A stretch of 64,000 bases of DNA from Methylomonas sp. AM2-LC (GTDB taxonomy: Bacteria; Pseudomonadota; Gammaproteobacteria; Methylococcales; Methylomonadaceae), in assembly GCF_039904985.1 (NCBI RefSeq), contig NZ_CP157005.1, positions 3,119,501-3,183,500 on the forward strand, in the 5' to 3' direction. Below, one piece after another: positions 55,680 through 64,000 of this stretch; position 1 is the stretch's first letter; every line of letters starts with the position of its first letter. Position numbers and translations under genes: made by a program. Below the pieces are notes generated by a model. The model was not told where the DNA came from. It saw only the letters and a program-made list of their open reading frames with translations, and searched no databases.

Positions 55680-56486
55680 TTAAATATTTAGTTCCTTGTA
55701 AGCTCCGAACCAAAATTGCAAAGCCTCCAGATTAATGCCGTCTTTTCCGGTCCAAAAATCTACTGGATACTTCCAGTCTGAACTATGGGTTTTTCGTGGC
55801 GCGAGGCCCAGATTGACGTATTGATGCAATAAACCGGGGTGGTTAGCTGTTTCTAAAATTCCACAATAGCCTAAAGTTTCCAGAAAATATTTGATTTGTT
55901 CTTTTGTAGATCGAAATGATGGTAGTTTATTCAGGATTTTTTGCAGCGTAGTCACAGTACAAGTATCGTCTACAGACTTGATAACCTGCAGAATTTCTAG
56001 AAAAATTTCAAAATCTACAGCGCTTGGATAAATATCTGTCAAGGCATTGTGTTGATCCAGAAAAAAATATATTTCCGTCGGCTTAGCAGAGTATAAACCA
56101 CCACATAAAAATCTGAATTGATTAATTGCAGAAAAACTCACTTCTCTATTCGGTGGGTATGAGCAAATTATACAGCAATCAGGATTGGTACCAGCAAACG
56201 CATGATTTGGAAAAGACTGCATAATGGCAAAAGCTGCAAGTCCACTGCGGTAATCAAGCCTATTTTGACTCAAACTCACTAAAAACAGATTAGTAAAATG
56301 CTGTTTTCTGGCATTAGAAAAACTGTCAAAACATTTATTTACCGCTTCATCATGAAAGACATTCACCTTGTCAAACATGAGTCCTTTTTGTTGCGCTAAT
56401 AAAAAATCTTCTGGGCTAGTGGCATCAGGCTTAAGTAAATTATATTTTTTTAAAATATTAAGTGCTTTAGCATCAATTTCATTCAT
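55680..56486 (-). CDS. Candidate immunity protein for the Rhs toxin
   Basis: 268 aa, cytoplasmic, AT-rich. The ATG at 56486 has AAAGGT 7 nt upstream and lies 12 bp after the Rhs stop. No known domain recognised. CCIICSYPP, FRFLCGGLYSAKPTEIYFFL, VTTLQKILNKLPSFRSTKEQ and DFWTGKDGINLEALQFWFGA are notable. Position directly behind a polymorphic toxin tip is the standard place for the specific immunity gene; this is the main evidence. Confidence 0.6.
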   Translation of the reverse strand: MNEIDAKALNILKKYNLLKPDATSPEDFLLAQQKGLMFDKVNVFHDEAVNKCFDSFSNARKQHFTNLFLVSLSQNRLDYRSGLAAFAIMQSFPNHAFAGTNPDCCIICSYPPNREVSFSAINQFRFLCGGLYSAKPTEIYFFLDQHNALTDIYPSAVDFEIFLEILQVIKSVDDTCTVTTLQKILNKLPSFRSTKEQIKYFLETLGYCGILETANHPGLLHQYVNLGLAPRKTHSSDWKYPVDFWTGKDGINLEALQFWFGAYKELNI

Positions 56487-56497
56487 CTGTTTACCTT

Positions 56498-59400
56498 TCA
56501 ATAGCACTTGGCTTTAAGTGCGGGTAGTTCACTCACTTTTGATACCCCTTTTTGACTCAGAAACACATCTGCATCATCTAGCCTGCTTATTCCTTTGGGT
56601 GTTGATTGTTTCGCTTCAGAAATACCATTAATTAAATTACCTCTTACATCATCACTTCCTCTACCCAACAAATTATTTTCTTCAATACCTCTTTGTTCAA
56701 TACCGCGTACCAGATCATAATCAGTTCCATAAGCAGTCACCTGAGTGATTGTATCCCCTTCCCCAAATCTGGCACCATCAGAACCAATATTATTGGCATG
56801 GCGATTGATTACATCTTGCATGGTAGCGTTATCAGAGGCGCGACCATGATAATACACTTTGCCGTCTGAGTTGGTCAGAAAATAATTCCAATCCAAACCA
56901 AAAGGATCAATCCAATTAGTCGGGTTTTGGGTATATATATAAACATTATCCCCACCCACCAAACCAATCGGATCTTGATGAATATACCGTCCTGCATTAG
57001 GATCATAATAGCGATTCAGATTGTATTGCAATCCGGTTTCCTGATCGTAATACTGCCCTTGAAATCTGAGTGGGTTATCTATTTCAGCCACATCGGCCAA
57101 GGCCAGATTACCATAAGCCCGGTATTGAGCAGACCAAACAATCTTACCCTGCGCATCAGTTAACTCTCTAGGAGTACCCAGATGATCCAGGTGATAATGA
57201 TAAATAGCGCTAGTTGCTTTAACACTCTCCTGCTCAATAAACGCCAGTGGTCGAAAACTACCGGGTTCGAACACATAAGTGCGACTACGTTGCCCATCGA
57301 TTTCCGCCAACAAGCGCGGCCCATCATACACAAAACGAGTTTCGCCTTGCGGGGTTAGTTTGGCGATGCGCCGCCCCAAGGCGTCGTAACGATAATCGGT
57401 ACTACCTTGCGGTGTTTCTGCCCTAAACAGACGGTTATCACTGTTATAGTGGTAACGGGTAACTATCTTTCCTTCTTTGCCGCGCTTTTCTTCAATCAGA
57501 TTACCGGCATCATCATAACGGTAATGGCGATCACCCATGAGCATTAGTCGGTCACCCACTACCAACCCAGTTTCTGGATTTGCACCCAGCAAGTTACCTG
57601 CCGGATCGTGCACGAATAGTTCTGGATTTAAACCTTCGGTGCGTATTAAACGCGCAGCAGGATCGTAATGATATTGATTAATACCTTGGCGCAGATCCTC
57701 CAGCATATTCAGTTTTCCAGCGACATCATAACTATACTGACGTCCCAGTACGGTGCGATCCTGCACGTGATTAACGGTACGTTGTCTTAGTAAACGTCCT
57801 AGCGGATCGTAATCAAAATGCGTATCAAGCAAGCCCTGACTACGCTTGACTTCCCTACCCCATTCGTCATATCCATGCGCACTGAGTGTTTGCCCGTTAA
57901 AGCTAATACTATCCAGATAGCGTTCGCCAAAGCAATACTCAATACGATGCTGATCGGGTGTGTCTGTCAGTATGCGCCGCCCTAACAGATCATATTTGTG
58001 ACGAACCAGCGCCCCATTTTGATTTTCCTGATTTACCAAGCCTAATACATTGTAGCCAAGAAGCACGGTATTATCGGAATTCTTGGCTAATTGCAATCTC
58101 CCCAATTGGTCGTAACCATACTGGGTAACGCTACCATCTGGAGCGGATTTTTTTAACAAACGCCCCAAACGATCACGCTCAAAGTGGGTAATTTGCCATT
58201 CATCATTTTCAGTGGCTTGTAAATGCGCGGCCAATTGTCCGGCATTATTGTAGCGATAATGCTGTAAACGCCCATCAAAGCCGCATTCCGATAGCAGATT
58301 TTCATCTTTATCGTAGCTTAGACTATAAGTTTCACCTTTTGCATTGATCAAAGCAGTAAGATTACGTTCAGCATCATAGCAATAGCGCATTTCCTGCCCA
58401 AGTGGATTAATGCGTGCGCTAGGCTGCGGCAAACCCTCGTCATAACGATATTCGGTAGTATTCCCCTGTGCATCAATGAAATGACTTAGATGTCCTGAAA
58501 CGTTATAGCGCATTTTTGTAGTACTACCATCTGGATAATGTACTGCGATGATTCTATCCAGCGCATCGTAGTCGTAACGGGTAGTCTGTTTATCTTGGCT
58601 AATAATGGCGATAATTCGCCCTTGCAGATCATACTGATAACGCGTTTTAAAGCCATCAAAACTCGTTTCACCCAACAATCGCATGTTTTGATCCCATAAC
58701 AAGCTGCGCGCTTGCCCCAAGGCGTTAACAACCTTGGTCATTAAACCTTGTTGATTATAGCTATAACGTGTGACGGCACCATTGGCAGCAATAGTTTCTT
58801 CAAGCCGACCTTGCTGATCGTAATGCCGCAACCAACGTTGATTTAGCGCATCAACAACTTCGACTAGCTGACCTTGTTTGTTATATTTGAAGCGCTGGCT
58901 GTGTCCAACAGCATTGATCATAGATGTCAATCTGCCTTCAGTATCGTAAGCAAAACGAGTCACTGCATCACCAGGCGCATTAGTTTGCACCAATAATTTA
59001 GCAGCATTGTAGTGATAGCGAATTTCTAGCCCTTCCGGACTACGGGCGTAGATTAATTGACCTTCAGCATTGTGTTGATAAACGCTCACACCACCGTGCG
59101 AATTAATCGCATGACTTATGCCATCTGGCAACCACTCAAATCGGTAGTCGTAAATACCGTTGTCGCCATAATTGCGCAAACATTTAGCCTGGGGCGTTTC
59201 TGCATTCCATTCAAAATAAAAACTAAAAGCACTGGGCAAACTCCGTTTCACTAGCAAATGCTGATTATAAGCATAAGTTTCGCCTTGCTTAAGTCGGTCA
59301 AAAACAGCAACTAGATCAGCCGATTCGCTATAAGCATACGCAACTAAAGGTTCGCCTATCGCTACAAAATCTGAACCATTTCGTTCGGCAGGCTGTAAAG

Positions 59401-60982
59401 CAACAATCAGATTTCCTTGCCGCTCCAATAACAGATGTTTATTCCAATTAGTGGAGATACGACTAATTACGCCGCCATTCCAATGAAAATGCAAACTTTG
59501 TCCATAATGATTTTGCCAGGCACTTAAACGGCAGCGCCCTTCTGTGCCACTAAAAACATGCTCCAAACCACTGGCATCAACAATGCGAAATTGGCCCACA
59601 TCACGGTACAGGCGAATTTGTTCCGGCACATTGACACTATAGCGTCCAACTGCTGGCAAAGGTAAATCAATGCTCTGTCCATCGGCATTACGATAACTGG
59701 CTCGTTCGCCTACATCCAGCCATTCGTCCAGCGGCGTTAACCAACCAAAACCTAATTGCAAGTTTCGATCTGATTGTCCGCTACGGTAAAAGCGCCGCCA
59801 GATTAAAGGTAAAGGCCCCTCCCAGGTAAAATCCACCCGCTCCAACATTTCCTCGCCAGTGACCATACTAATAGGTTCACCAGCCTTGCTACATTTGCTA
59901 CCCACAGGGCAGGCTGTTTCATTAGAGGTTTCCGTAACAGCCTCAGCGTCTTTTGCGGCAGTCGATTCACCCGAGGATGCAGACTTACCACCACTATTTT
60001 CCGATAATGAAGAAGGGCTTTCGGCTGTGCCACTCCTGCCCGGCATCGGTTGATTGACACTCGATGCAGACTTAAGCCGACCTTGTGCTTGCAGACGCTG
60101 ATTATGGCTGATATCGTCCCAATTCTTTTCTAACCAGCTTGAAAACTCAGGTGGTAATTTACTATTCTTGAGTAAAGTGCTTAGTTCGGCCATACTGGCA
60201 TCAGCACTGGCATTAACCCCTATCTTACTAACCGACCCTACCGTTGCAAAACTGGCCCGACTGGCAGAAACTGCGCCCTTCTTTAATACATAGGCTAATA
60301 TTCCCTGTAACATCAAGCGAAAAATAATACCCACTGCGCGTGCCAGCTCAGAGGCAGCAGCATTGATTTCGTTTTGCTTAGTGGGTGAAGTATGTTCGGG
60401 AGCATGCCAAGCCCGCCGAACAGCATTTAAAAGCACTTGATCAAATTCTGTTAGGCCGTCAACAATAGCAACAACTAAAAAACCTAGCCCCATCCAGGTA
60501 AAAACTGCAGTTGCAATTTCAATACCCAATTCACCACCCACCACAGCACCAGGTGCAGCACCAATGCCACCAAACAGAAAACCAATACCGCCACCAATTG
60601 CAGCCCCGGCAATAGTGCTAATGCCTAGCACTTTTAACATATTCAACAATCCAGGCAGAAATGATTTGAGAATTAGTCCAAGCTGATAACCTGTTTCTGC
60701 ATAGATAGCTGCGGGCGCTTTTAATATAGCTTCGGTATAGGCCGATTTTATGGCATCAATTCTTTCAAATAGACTGGGTGATAAAATTTGCTGTGGAGTA
60801 AGCTGTTTGGCCACTGGCGAGCCAAGAAGTGGTTTCTCGTTACTAGTAGGCTTTAAAGACTGAACACCAAGCGGCAATGATGTTTTAAAAATCCCTGGGC
60901 CTCCACCACCTGCTGGAGCGTTTGGATGGATACGCTGTCCGTTCCAGGTATCATAACAATCTGGGAACTTTTTATTGCCCAT
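56498..60982 (-). CDS. Rhs-family polymorphic toxin with URI/GIY-YIG-like tip
   Basis: 1494 aa. N-terminal region with hydrophobic helices (about 115–185, GAAIGGGIGFLFGGIGAAPG), a Cys-containing linker (ACPVGSKCSKAGEPIS), DUF6531-type start (VTGEEMLERVDFTWEGPLPL) and many YD repeats from about 560 to 1300. The core-end motif GQYYDQETGLQYNLNRYYDP, then RYIHQDPIGL and a final DPFGL. The last 131 residues form the tip: KVYYHGRASDNATMQDVINR, GARFGEGDTITQ, YDLVRGIEQRGIEE, GNLINGIS. This order resembles the Tox-URI nuclease family (GIY-YIG fold). No PAAR domain seen, so export probably needs a partner elsewhere. Tip and the next gene are AT-richer than the core. Confidence 0.88.
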   Translation of the reverse strand: MGNKKFPDCYDTWNGQRIHPNAPAGGGGPGIFKTSLPLGVQSLKPTSNEKPLLGSPVAKQLTPQQILSPSLFERIDAIKSAYTEAILKAPAAIYAETGYQLGLILKSFLPGLLNMLKVLGISTIAGAAIGGGIGFLFGGIGAAPGAVVGGELGIEIATAVFTWMGLGFLVVAIVDGLTEFDQVLLNAVRRAWHAPEHTSPTKQNEINAAASELARAVGIIFRLMLQGILAYVLKKGAVSASRASFATVGSVSKIGVNASADASMAELSTLLKNSKLPPEFSSWLEKNWDDISHNQRLQAQGRLKSASSVNQPMPGRSGTAESPSSLSENSGGKSASSGESTAAKDAEAVTETSNETACPVGSKCSKAGEPISMVTGEEMLERVDFTWEGPLPLIWRRFYRSGQSDRNLQLGFGWLTPLDEWLDVGERASYRNADGQSIDLPLPAVGRYSVNVPEQIRLYRDVGQFRIVDASGLEHVFSGTEGRCRLSAWQNHYGQSLHFHWNGGVISRISTNWNKHLLLERQGNLIVALQPAERNGSDFVAIGEPLVAYAYSESADLVAVFDRLKQGETYAYNQHLLVKRSLPSAFSFYFEWNAETPQAKCLRNYGDNGIYDYRFEWLPDGISHAINSHGGVSVYQHNAEGQLIYARSPEGLEIRYHYNAAKLLVQTNAPGDAVTRFAYDTEGRLTSMINAVGHSQRFKYNKQGQLVEVVDALNQRWLRHYDQQGRLEETIAANGAVTRYSYNQQGLMTKVVNALGQARSLLWDQNMRLLGETSFDGFKTRYQYDLQGRIIAIISQDKQTTRYDYDALDRIIAVHYPDGSTTKMRYNVSGHLSHFIDAQGNTTEYRYDEGLPQPSARINPLGQEMRYCYDAERNLTALINAKGETYSLSYDKDENLLSECGFDGRLQHYRYNNAGQLAAHLQATENDEWQITHFERDRLGRLLKKSAPDGSVTQYGYDQLGRLQLAKNSDNTVLLGYNVLGLVNQENQNGALVRHKYDLLGRRILTDTPDQHRIEYCFGERYLDSISFNGQTLSAHGYDEWGREVKRSQGLLDTHFDYDPLGRLLRQRTVNHVQDRTVLGRQYSYDVAGKLNMLEDLRQGINQYHYDPAARLIRTEGLNPELFVHDPAGNLLGANPETGLVVGDRLMLMGDRHYRYDDAGNLIEEKRGKEGKIVTRYHYNSDNRLFRAETPQGSTDYRYDALGRRIAKLTPQGETRFVYDGPRLLAEIDGQRSRTYVFEPGSFRPLAFIEQESVKATSAIYHYHLDHLGTPRELTDAQGKIVWSAQYRAYGNLALADVAEIDNPLRFQGQYYDQETGLQYNLNRYYDPNAGRYIHQDPIGLVGGDNVYIYTQNPTNWIDPFGLDWNYFLTNSDGKVYYHGRASDNATMQDVINRHANNIGSDGARFGEGDTITQVTAYGTDYDLVRGIEQRGIEENNLLGRGSDDVRGNLINGISEAKQSTPKGISRLDDADVFLSQKGVSKVSELPALKAKCY

Positions 60983-61152
60983 AACAATATTCTGTGTAGC
61001 GTCCGGTTAATCCAAAATTCAAAAAATTAGCTGTTTATACCAACAGTGCCTTTAATTATCCGTTATTATCTACCTACCCTATGAAATTTGCAAAATTAGT
61101 AACCATAATCAGTTGATTAATGCAACAGCTCTACCTAATAACTAAAACAGTT
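60983..61152. other. Upstream region of the Rhs gene
   Basis: AT-rich, holds the divergent promoters of the Rhs and FetB genes; no gene visible. Confidence 0.35.
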
Positions 61153-61272
61153 GGGAACTTCGAAAAACCTGTTTTTTGTGCTTCGACAAGCTCTGCGAAA
61201 ATAGTAAGCTATTGATATATAAGTGACACCGTTCGCCCTGGGCCTGTCGAAGGATGGTTTTTCGAAGTTCCC
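61153..61272. repeat. 120-bp MITE-like inverted-repeat element
   Basis: GGGAACTTCGAAAAACC (61153–61169) is perfectly inverted at 61256–61272. Inside, CTTCGACAAGC and GCCTGTCGAAG repeat the design. No open frame. The TTCGACAGGCCCAGGGCGAA core resembles interspersed palindromes seen in many proteobacteria. Confidence 0.8.
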
Positions 61273-61355
61273 AGTTAATCGCTGGAAATAAATAATAATT
61301 TTATTTCCAGATGTACTTGAACATACACATAAACTTTATTGAGTAACCTACCTGT

Positions 61356-62177
61356 ATGGGTACCACCTATCTAGATCTTTCGTATCTACAAGTCTTACTG
61401 GCAGCAAGTCTGGTGGTAGTCAATGGCATATTGTCGCTCTACCTTAAATTGGGTATGGAACGTTTACTGTTTATCTCCGCTTTACGCACGGTAGTGCAAC
61501 TGCTACTGATTGGTTTCGTTTTACAATGGGTGTTTACTCATAATCAATGGTATCTATCTTTGTCTATTATTGTAGTAATGACAGTGGTAGCCGGATATAC
61601 AGCCGCAAGCCGCAGCCAATTTCATTATCCGGGGATGCGCTTACATAGCATCATTTCTATCTGGGGCAGTGCCTGGCTCGTCACTGGTTTTGCCGTGTTT
61701 GGCATTCTTAAGTTAATCCCCTGGTATCTGCCACAATATCTGATTCCATTACTGGGCATGGTGTTGGGCAATTCATTAAACGGCGTTTGCTTGGCACTTG
61801 AGAGATTAAGCGTGGAACTGTCTACCCGAAAACAGGAAGTGGAAAGTCAGTTAGCGTTAGGTGCCACACGCTGGGAAGCTGCTCACCCGCACTTGGTGAC
61901 CGCGATACGCACAGGTATGATTAACATGACCAATGCTATGATGGTGGTAGGTCTGGTCAGTTTACCCGGGATGATGACGGGGCAGTTATTGGCAGGCGTT
62001 GATCCCTTAGAGGCGGTAAAGTATCAGATTGTGATCATGTTTCTGATAGCCGCCACAACCATGTTTGGCACCATTAGCGTGGTTCTGCTGGGTTATCGGC
62101 AAATGTTCAATACGGCACATCAATTTATTGCACCCCTTCCCGTTATTAAAACACCTGCGCGCAAATGGCTGAAATGA
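61356..62177 (+). CDS. fetB: ABC transporter permease, FetB-like
   Basis: 273 aa, about seven TM helices: YLQVLLAASLVVVNGILSLY, RTVVQLLLIGFVLQWVF, LIPLLGMVLGNSLNGVCLAL. RLSVELSTRKQEVESQLALG and GATRWEAAHPH form the cytoplasmic coupling loop, and ANAMMVVGLVSLPGMMTGQL-like sequence is the family signature. FetAB (YbbLM) exports iron under oxidative stress in E. coli. Here the permease gene comes first. Overlaps the ATPase gene by 13 bp. Confidence 0.87.
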   Translation: MGTTYLDLSYLQVLLAASLVVVNGILSLYLKLGMERLLFISALRTVVQLLLIGFVLQWVFTHNQWYLSLSIIVVMTVVAGYTAASRSQFHYPGMRLHSIISIWGSAWLVTGFAVFGILKLIPWYLPQYLIPLLGMVLGNSLNGVCLALERLSVELSTRKQEVESQLALGATRWEAAHPHLVTAIRTGMINMTNAMMVVGLVSLPGMMTGQLLAGVDPLEAVKYQIVIMFLIAATTMFGTISVVLLGYRQMFNTAHQFIAPLPVIKTPARKWLK

Positions 62178-62857
62178 CTAATCCAGTTACACCATTATTA
62201 ACTATCAAAGGACTACAGTTTAACGGTAATACTGCGGCAAAACCATTGCTGGAAATTCTATCTCTTTCAATACAAGCCGGAGACCGCATTTCTTTGCAAG
62301 GTGGCTCTGGGGCGGGTAAAAGTTTATTACTACGCAGCATCACTCAGCTGGAAAAGGTCGATAAAGGTGAATTTATCTGGAAAGGTAAAGACCTGCAAAA
62401 AATAGACATGCCACTGTATCGCAGTCATGTCATTTATCTACATCAACTCCCCGCGTTGGGTGCCGGCAGCGTAGCCGATAGTCTGCAACAAGTTTTTAAG
62501 CTAAAAACGCATAAAGGTAAACAATATTCGGAATTAATCATCACCAATTTTCTAACAGAAATAGGCTTAAATACGGCTTTTTTGCAGAAAAACATTCAAA
62601 ATTTGTCTGGCGGTGAAGCACAAATTACCGCCCTATTACGAGCCATTCAATTGCAACCGGAAATATTGTTACTGGATGAACCGACAGCAGCCCTGGATGC
62701 CGAAAAAAGTGCCGCCATTGAAAAAATTGTCGCTTGCTGGTTTGCAGAGGCAACAGACAGCAGAGCTTATATTTGGGTCACCCATAACCCAGCACAAGCA
62801 GCTAGAGTCTCTAATAAAGTATGGAAAATGGAACAAGGAAGACTAACCATTGCTTGA
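62165..62857 (+). CDS. fetA: ABC transporter ATPase, FetA-like
   Basis: 230 aa. Walker A GGSGAGKSLLLRS, Q-loop YLHQLPALG, signature NLSGGEAQITALLRA, Walker B ILLLDEPTAALD and switch His in WVTHNPAQA. Drives the FetB permease with which it overlaps. Confidence 0.87.
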   Translation: MAEMTNPVTPLLTIKGLQFNGNTAAKPLLEILSLSIQAGDRISLQGGSGAGKSLLLRSITQLEKVDKGEFIWKGKDLQKIDMPLYRSHVIYLHQLPALGAGSVADSLQQVFKLKTHKGKQYSELIITNFLTEIGLNTAFLQKNIQNLSGGEAQITALLRAIQLQPEILLLDEPTAALDAEKSAAIEKIVACWFAEATDSRAYIWVTHNPAQAARVSNKVWKMEQGRLTIA

Positions 62858-63309
62858 ACCAGATGGATTAATGCTTTAAAAAGTGGTTATCATGAAAATT
62901 AGTGTATATTGAACATTTCCATGCTATTGGCGTGGGTTATGCGGTTTAGCTGGTTTGCAGTTTGCGCTTGTTGTCGTTTGGGTAGAACACAGAAAGATAC
63001 GCTTCGAAACTAAATCTTACTCGCACTTAATTCGTCCTATGCTATTACGGCTTAACATAACAGCAATTGCTATAGGCGTGTTTTAGTAAAATACTAGTCG
63101 TCAAAATCACCTAATATTTCAAAACAGCTTAATAAAGGCTGCAAGGCATTTTGTGCCTAGGTTGTAGATAACTGGTCAACACAATCGCATTTACTGTGTG
63201 CTCTGTCAGCAAACTTGGCATGAATAACCGGGTAGATGACCAAAACGAACGGCATAGTTACAACGAATCAACTCTTAACCCTTTTCAGCCACAGAATCGA
63301 TATAGCAGT
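62858..63309. other. Intergenic region before the NarL-type regulator
   Basis: No gene recognised. An in-frame upstream extension of the regulator to 63196 exists but its residues are not family-like. Confidence 0.4.
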
Positions 63310-63954
63310 ATGAAAATTCTGATCGTAGATGACCATGGATTGTTTAGGTCCGGCGTAGCTTTGATGCTAAACCGAATGGACATTCACGATACCAGTATTT
63401 TCGGAGCCGAAACAGCGGAACAAGGTCTGGAATTGTTAAAATCCGGTCACGATTGGCGCATCGTGCTGCTAGACCTTAATCTCCCGGATTTGTCCGGCGA
63501 AGCTCTGGTACGAATGTACCGCGCAGCCCACTTGACTGTGTCGCTGATATTACTGTCCGGTACCGATGATTTGGCTTTAGCGCGACGCTGTTTGGGTCTG
63601 GGTGCTCAGGGGTTCATTCATAAATCTACGGATAGTCAGGTTTTTGCGATGGCATTGCAAAAAATCCGTCAGGGAGAAAGCGTGTGGTTAACTGGCCAGG
63701 CAAAAACAGCTGCCATTTTGGCAACTCCACCTATACTACCTGCTTCCAACACCCAACCCATAAAATTAACCGAACGCCAATTGGAAGTATTGCGCTGGCT
63801 ATGTCGAGGCTGGAGTAATAAGGAAATCGCCCGACATCTTAATATATCTGAAAACACTGTTAAAAACCATATTGCCGCAATTTTGCTGATTTTGGGTGGT
63901 AAAAACCGTTCCGAAGCCATCATTATTTCGCAGAAACTGGGTTTGGTTGCCTAA
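63310..63954 (+). CDS. NarL/FixJ-family response regulator
   Basis: 214 aa from the ATG at 63310, where the receiver begins (MKILIVDDHGLFRSGVALML); starts at 63220 or 63196 would add 30–38 residues. Phospho-acceptor Asp in VLLDLNLPDLSG, Thr/Ser in LLSGTDD, Lys in FIHKSTD. The LuxR helix-turn-helix LTERQLEVLRWLCRGWSNKE and RHLNISENTVKNHIAAIL lies at the C-terminus. Cognate kinase not in the window, possibly further right. Confidence 0.9.
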   Translation: MKILIVDDHGLFRSGVALMLNRMDIHDTSIFGAETAEQGLELLKSGHDWRIVLLDLNLPDLSGEALVRMYRAAHLTVSLILLSGTDDLALARRCLGLGAQGFIHKSTDSQVFAMALQKIRQGESVWLTGQAKTAAILATPPILPASNTQPIKLTERQLEVLRWLCRGWSNKEIARHLNISENTVKNHIAAILLILGGKNRSEAIIISQKLGLVA

Positions 63955-64000
63955 ACAACGGTGTTACATGAAGCCTAGAATTACTGAATATAAAGTAAGC

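Overview
The window looks like chromosome from a moderately AT-rich gammaproteobacterium. RsmJ, the prfB–lysS neighbourhood, purE–purK and a GlrK-type sensor-kinase region fit that class. The PEP-CTERM/exosortase genes, SUF cluster and many c-di-GMP proteins would suit a Methylococcales-type methanotroph, but no methane-oxidation gene is present, so the order is inference. No rRNA, tRNA or CRISPR array was found.

Region 1 (1–6.3 kb) reads as a decaying genomic island. It holds a frameshifted P4-type integrase with tandem arm-like repeats, an unknown small gene, and an orphan proteasome-beta/HslV-like Ntn-hydrolase bracketed by terminators. An outer-membrane beta-barrel gene follows, between two copies of a dispersed repeat, then remnants of an MntA–HepT (MNT/HEPN) toxin–antitoxin pair and an XRE regulator, a HAD phosphatase and a DUF2335 membrane-protein pair. 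The Ntn-hydrolase is the best candidate here for an undescribed system.

Region 2 (6.5–24.7 kb) is mostly minus-strand. It contains a porin, a periplasmic binding protein and a diguanylate cyclase in one operon; a WaaE-like glycosyltransferase; uvrB; a GST-like gene; a cold-shock protein; a PEP-CTERM protein; and a four-gene signalling operon. That operon encodes a pseudo-histidine-kinase lacking its phosphoacceptor His, a lipoprotein, an intact kinase and an OmpR-type regulator. An L,D-transpeptidase and a DUF2750 protein follow.

Region 3 (25–32.4 kb) has purE–purK, then a polysaccharide operon (Wzy-like polymerase, Wzx-like flippase, hexapeptide acetyltransferase, glycosyltransferase). A broken IS110-type element sits exactly at the start codon of the glycosyltransferase and appears to supply a new ribosome-binding site.

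Region 4 (32.4–45.8 kb) is housekeeping: DmeF-like metal efflux with a hexanucleotide repeat, a flavin reductase, lysS and prfB separated by an Rpn-type nuclease gene, lgt, and an Rrf2-controlled sufBCDSU cluster continuing into rsmJ and a Rieske ferredoxin.

Region 5 (45.8–64 kb) has a PEP-CTERM-like protein, a dienelactone hydrolase, a compact exosortase with a membrane partner, and a convergent GDSL esterase whose C-terminal signal carries VPLSP instead of PEP. It then has a PhnD-like protein coupled to a GGDEF–EAL enzyme, an Rhs toxin with a URI/GIY-YIG-like tip and candidate immunity gene, a 120-bp MITE-like element, a FetB–FetA transporter and a NarL-type regulator.
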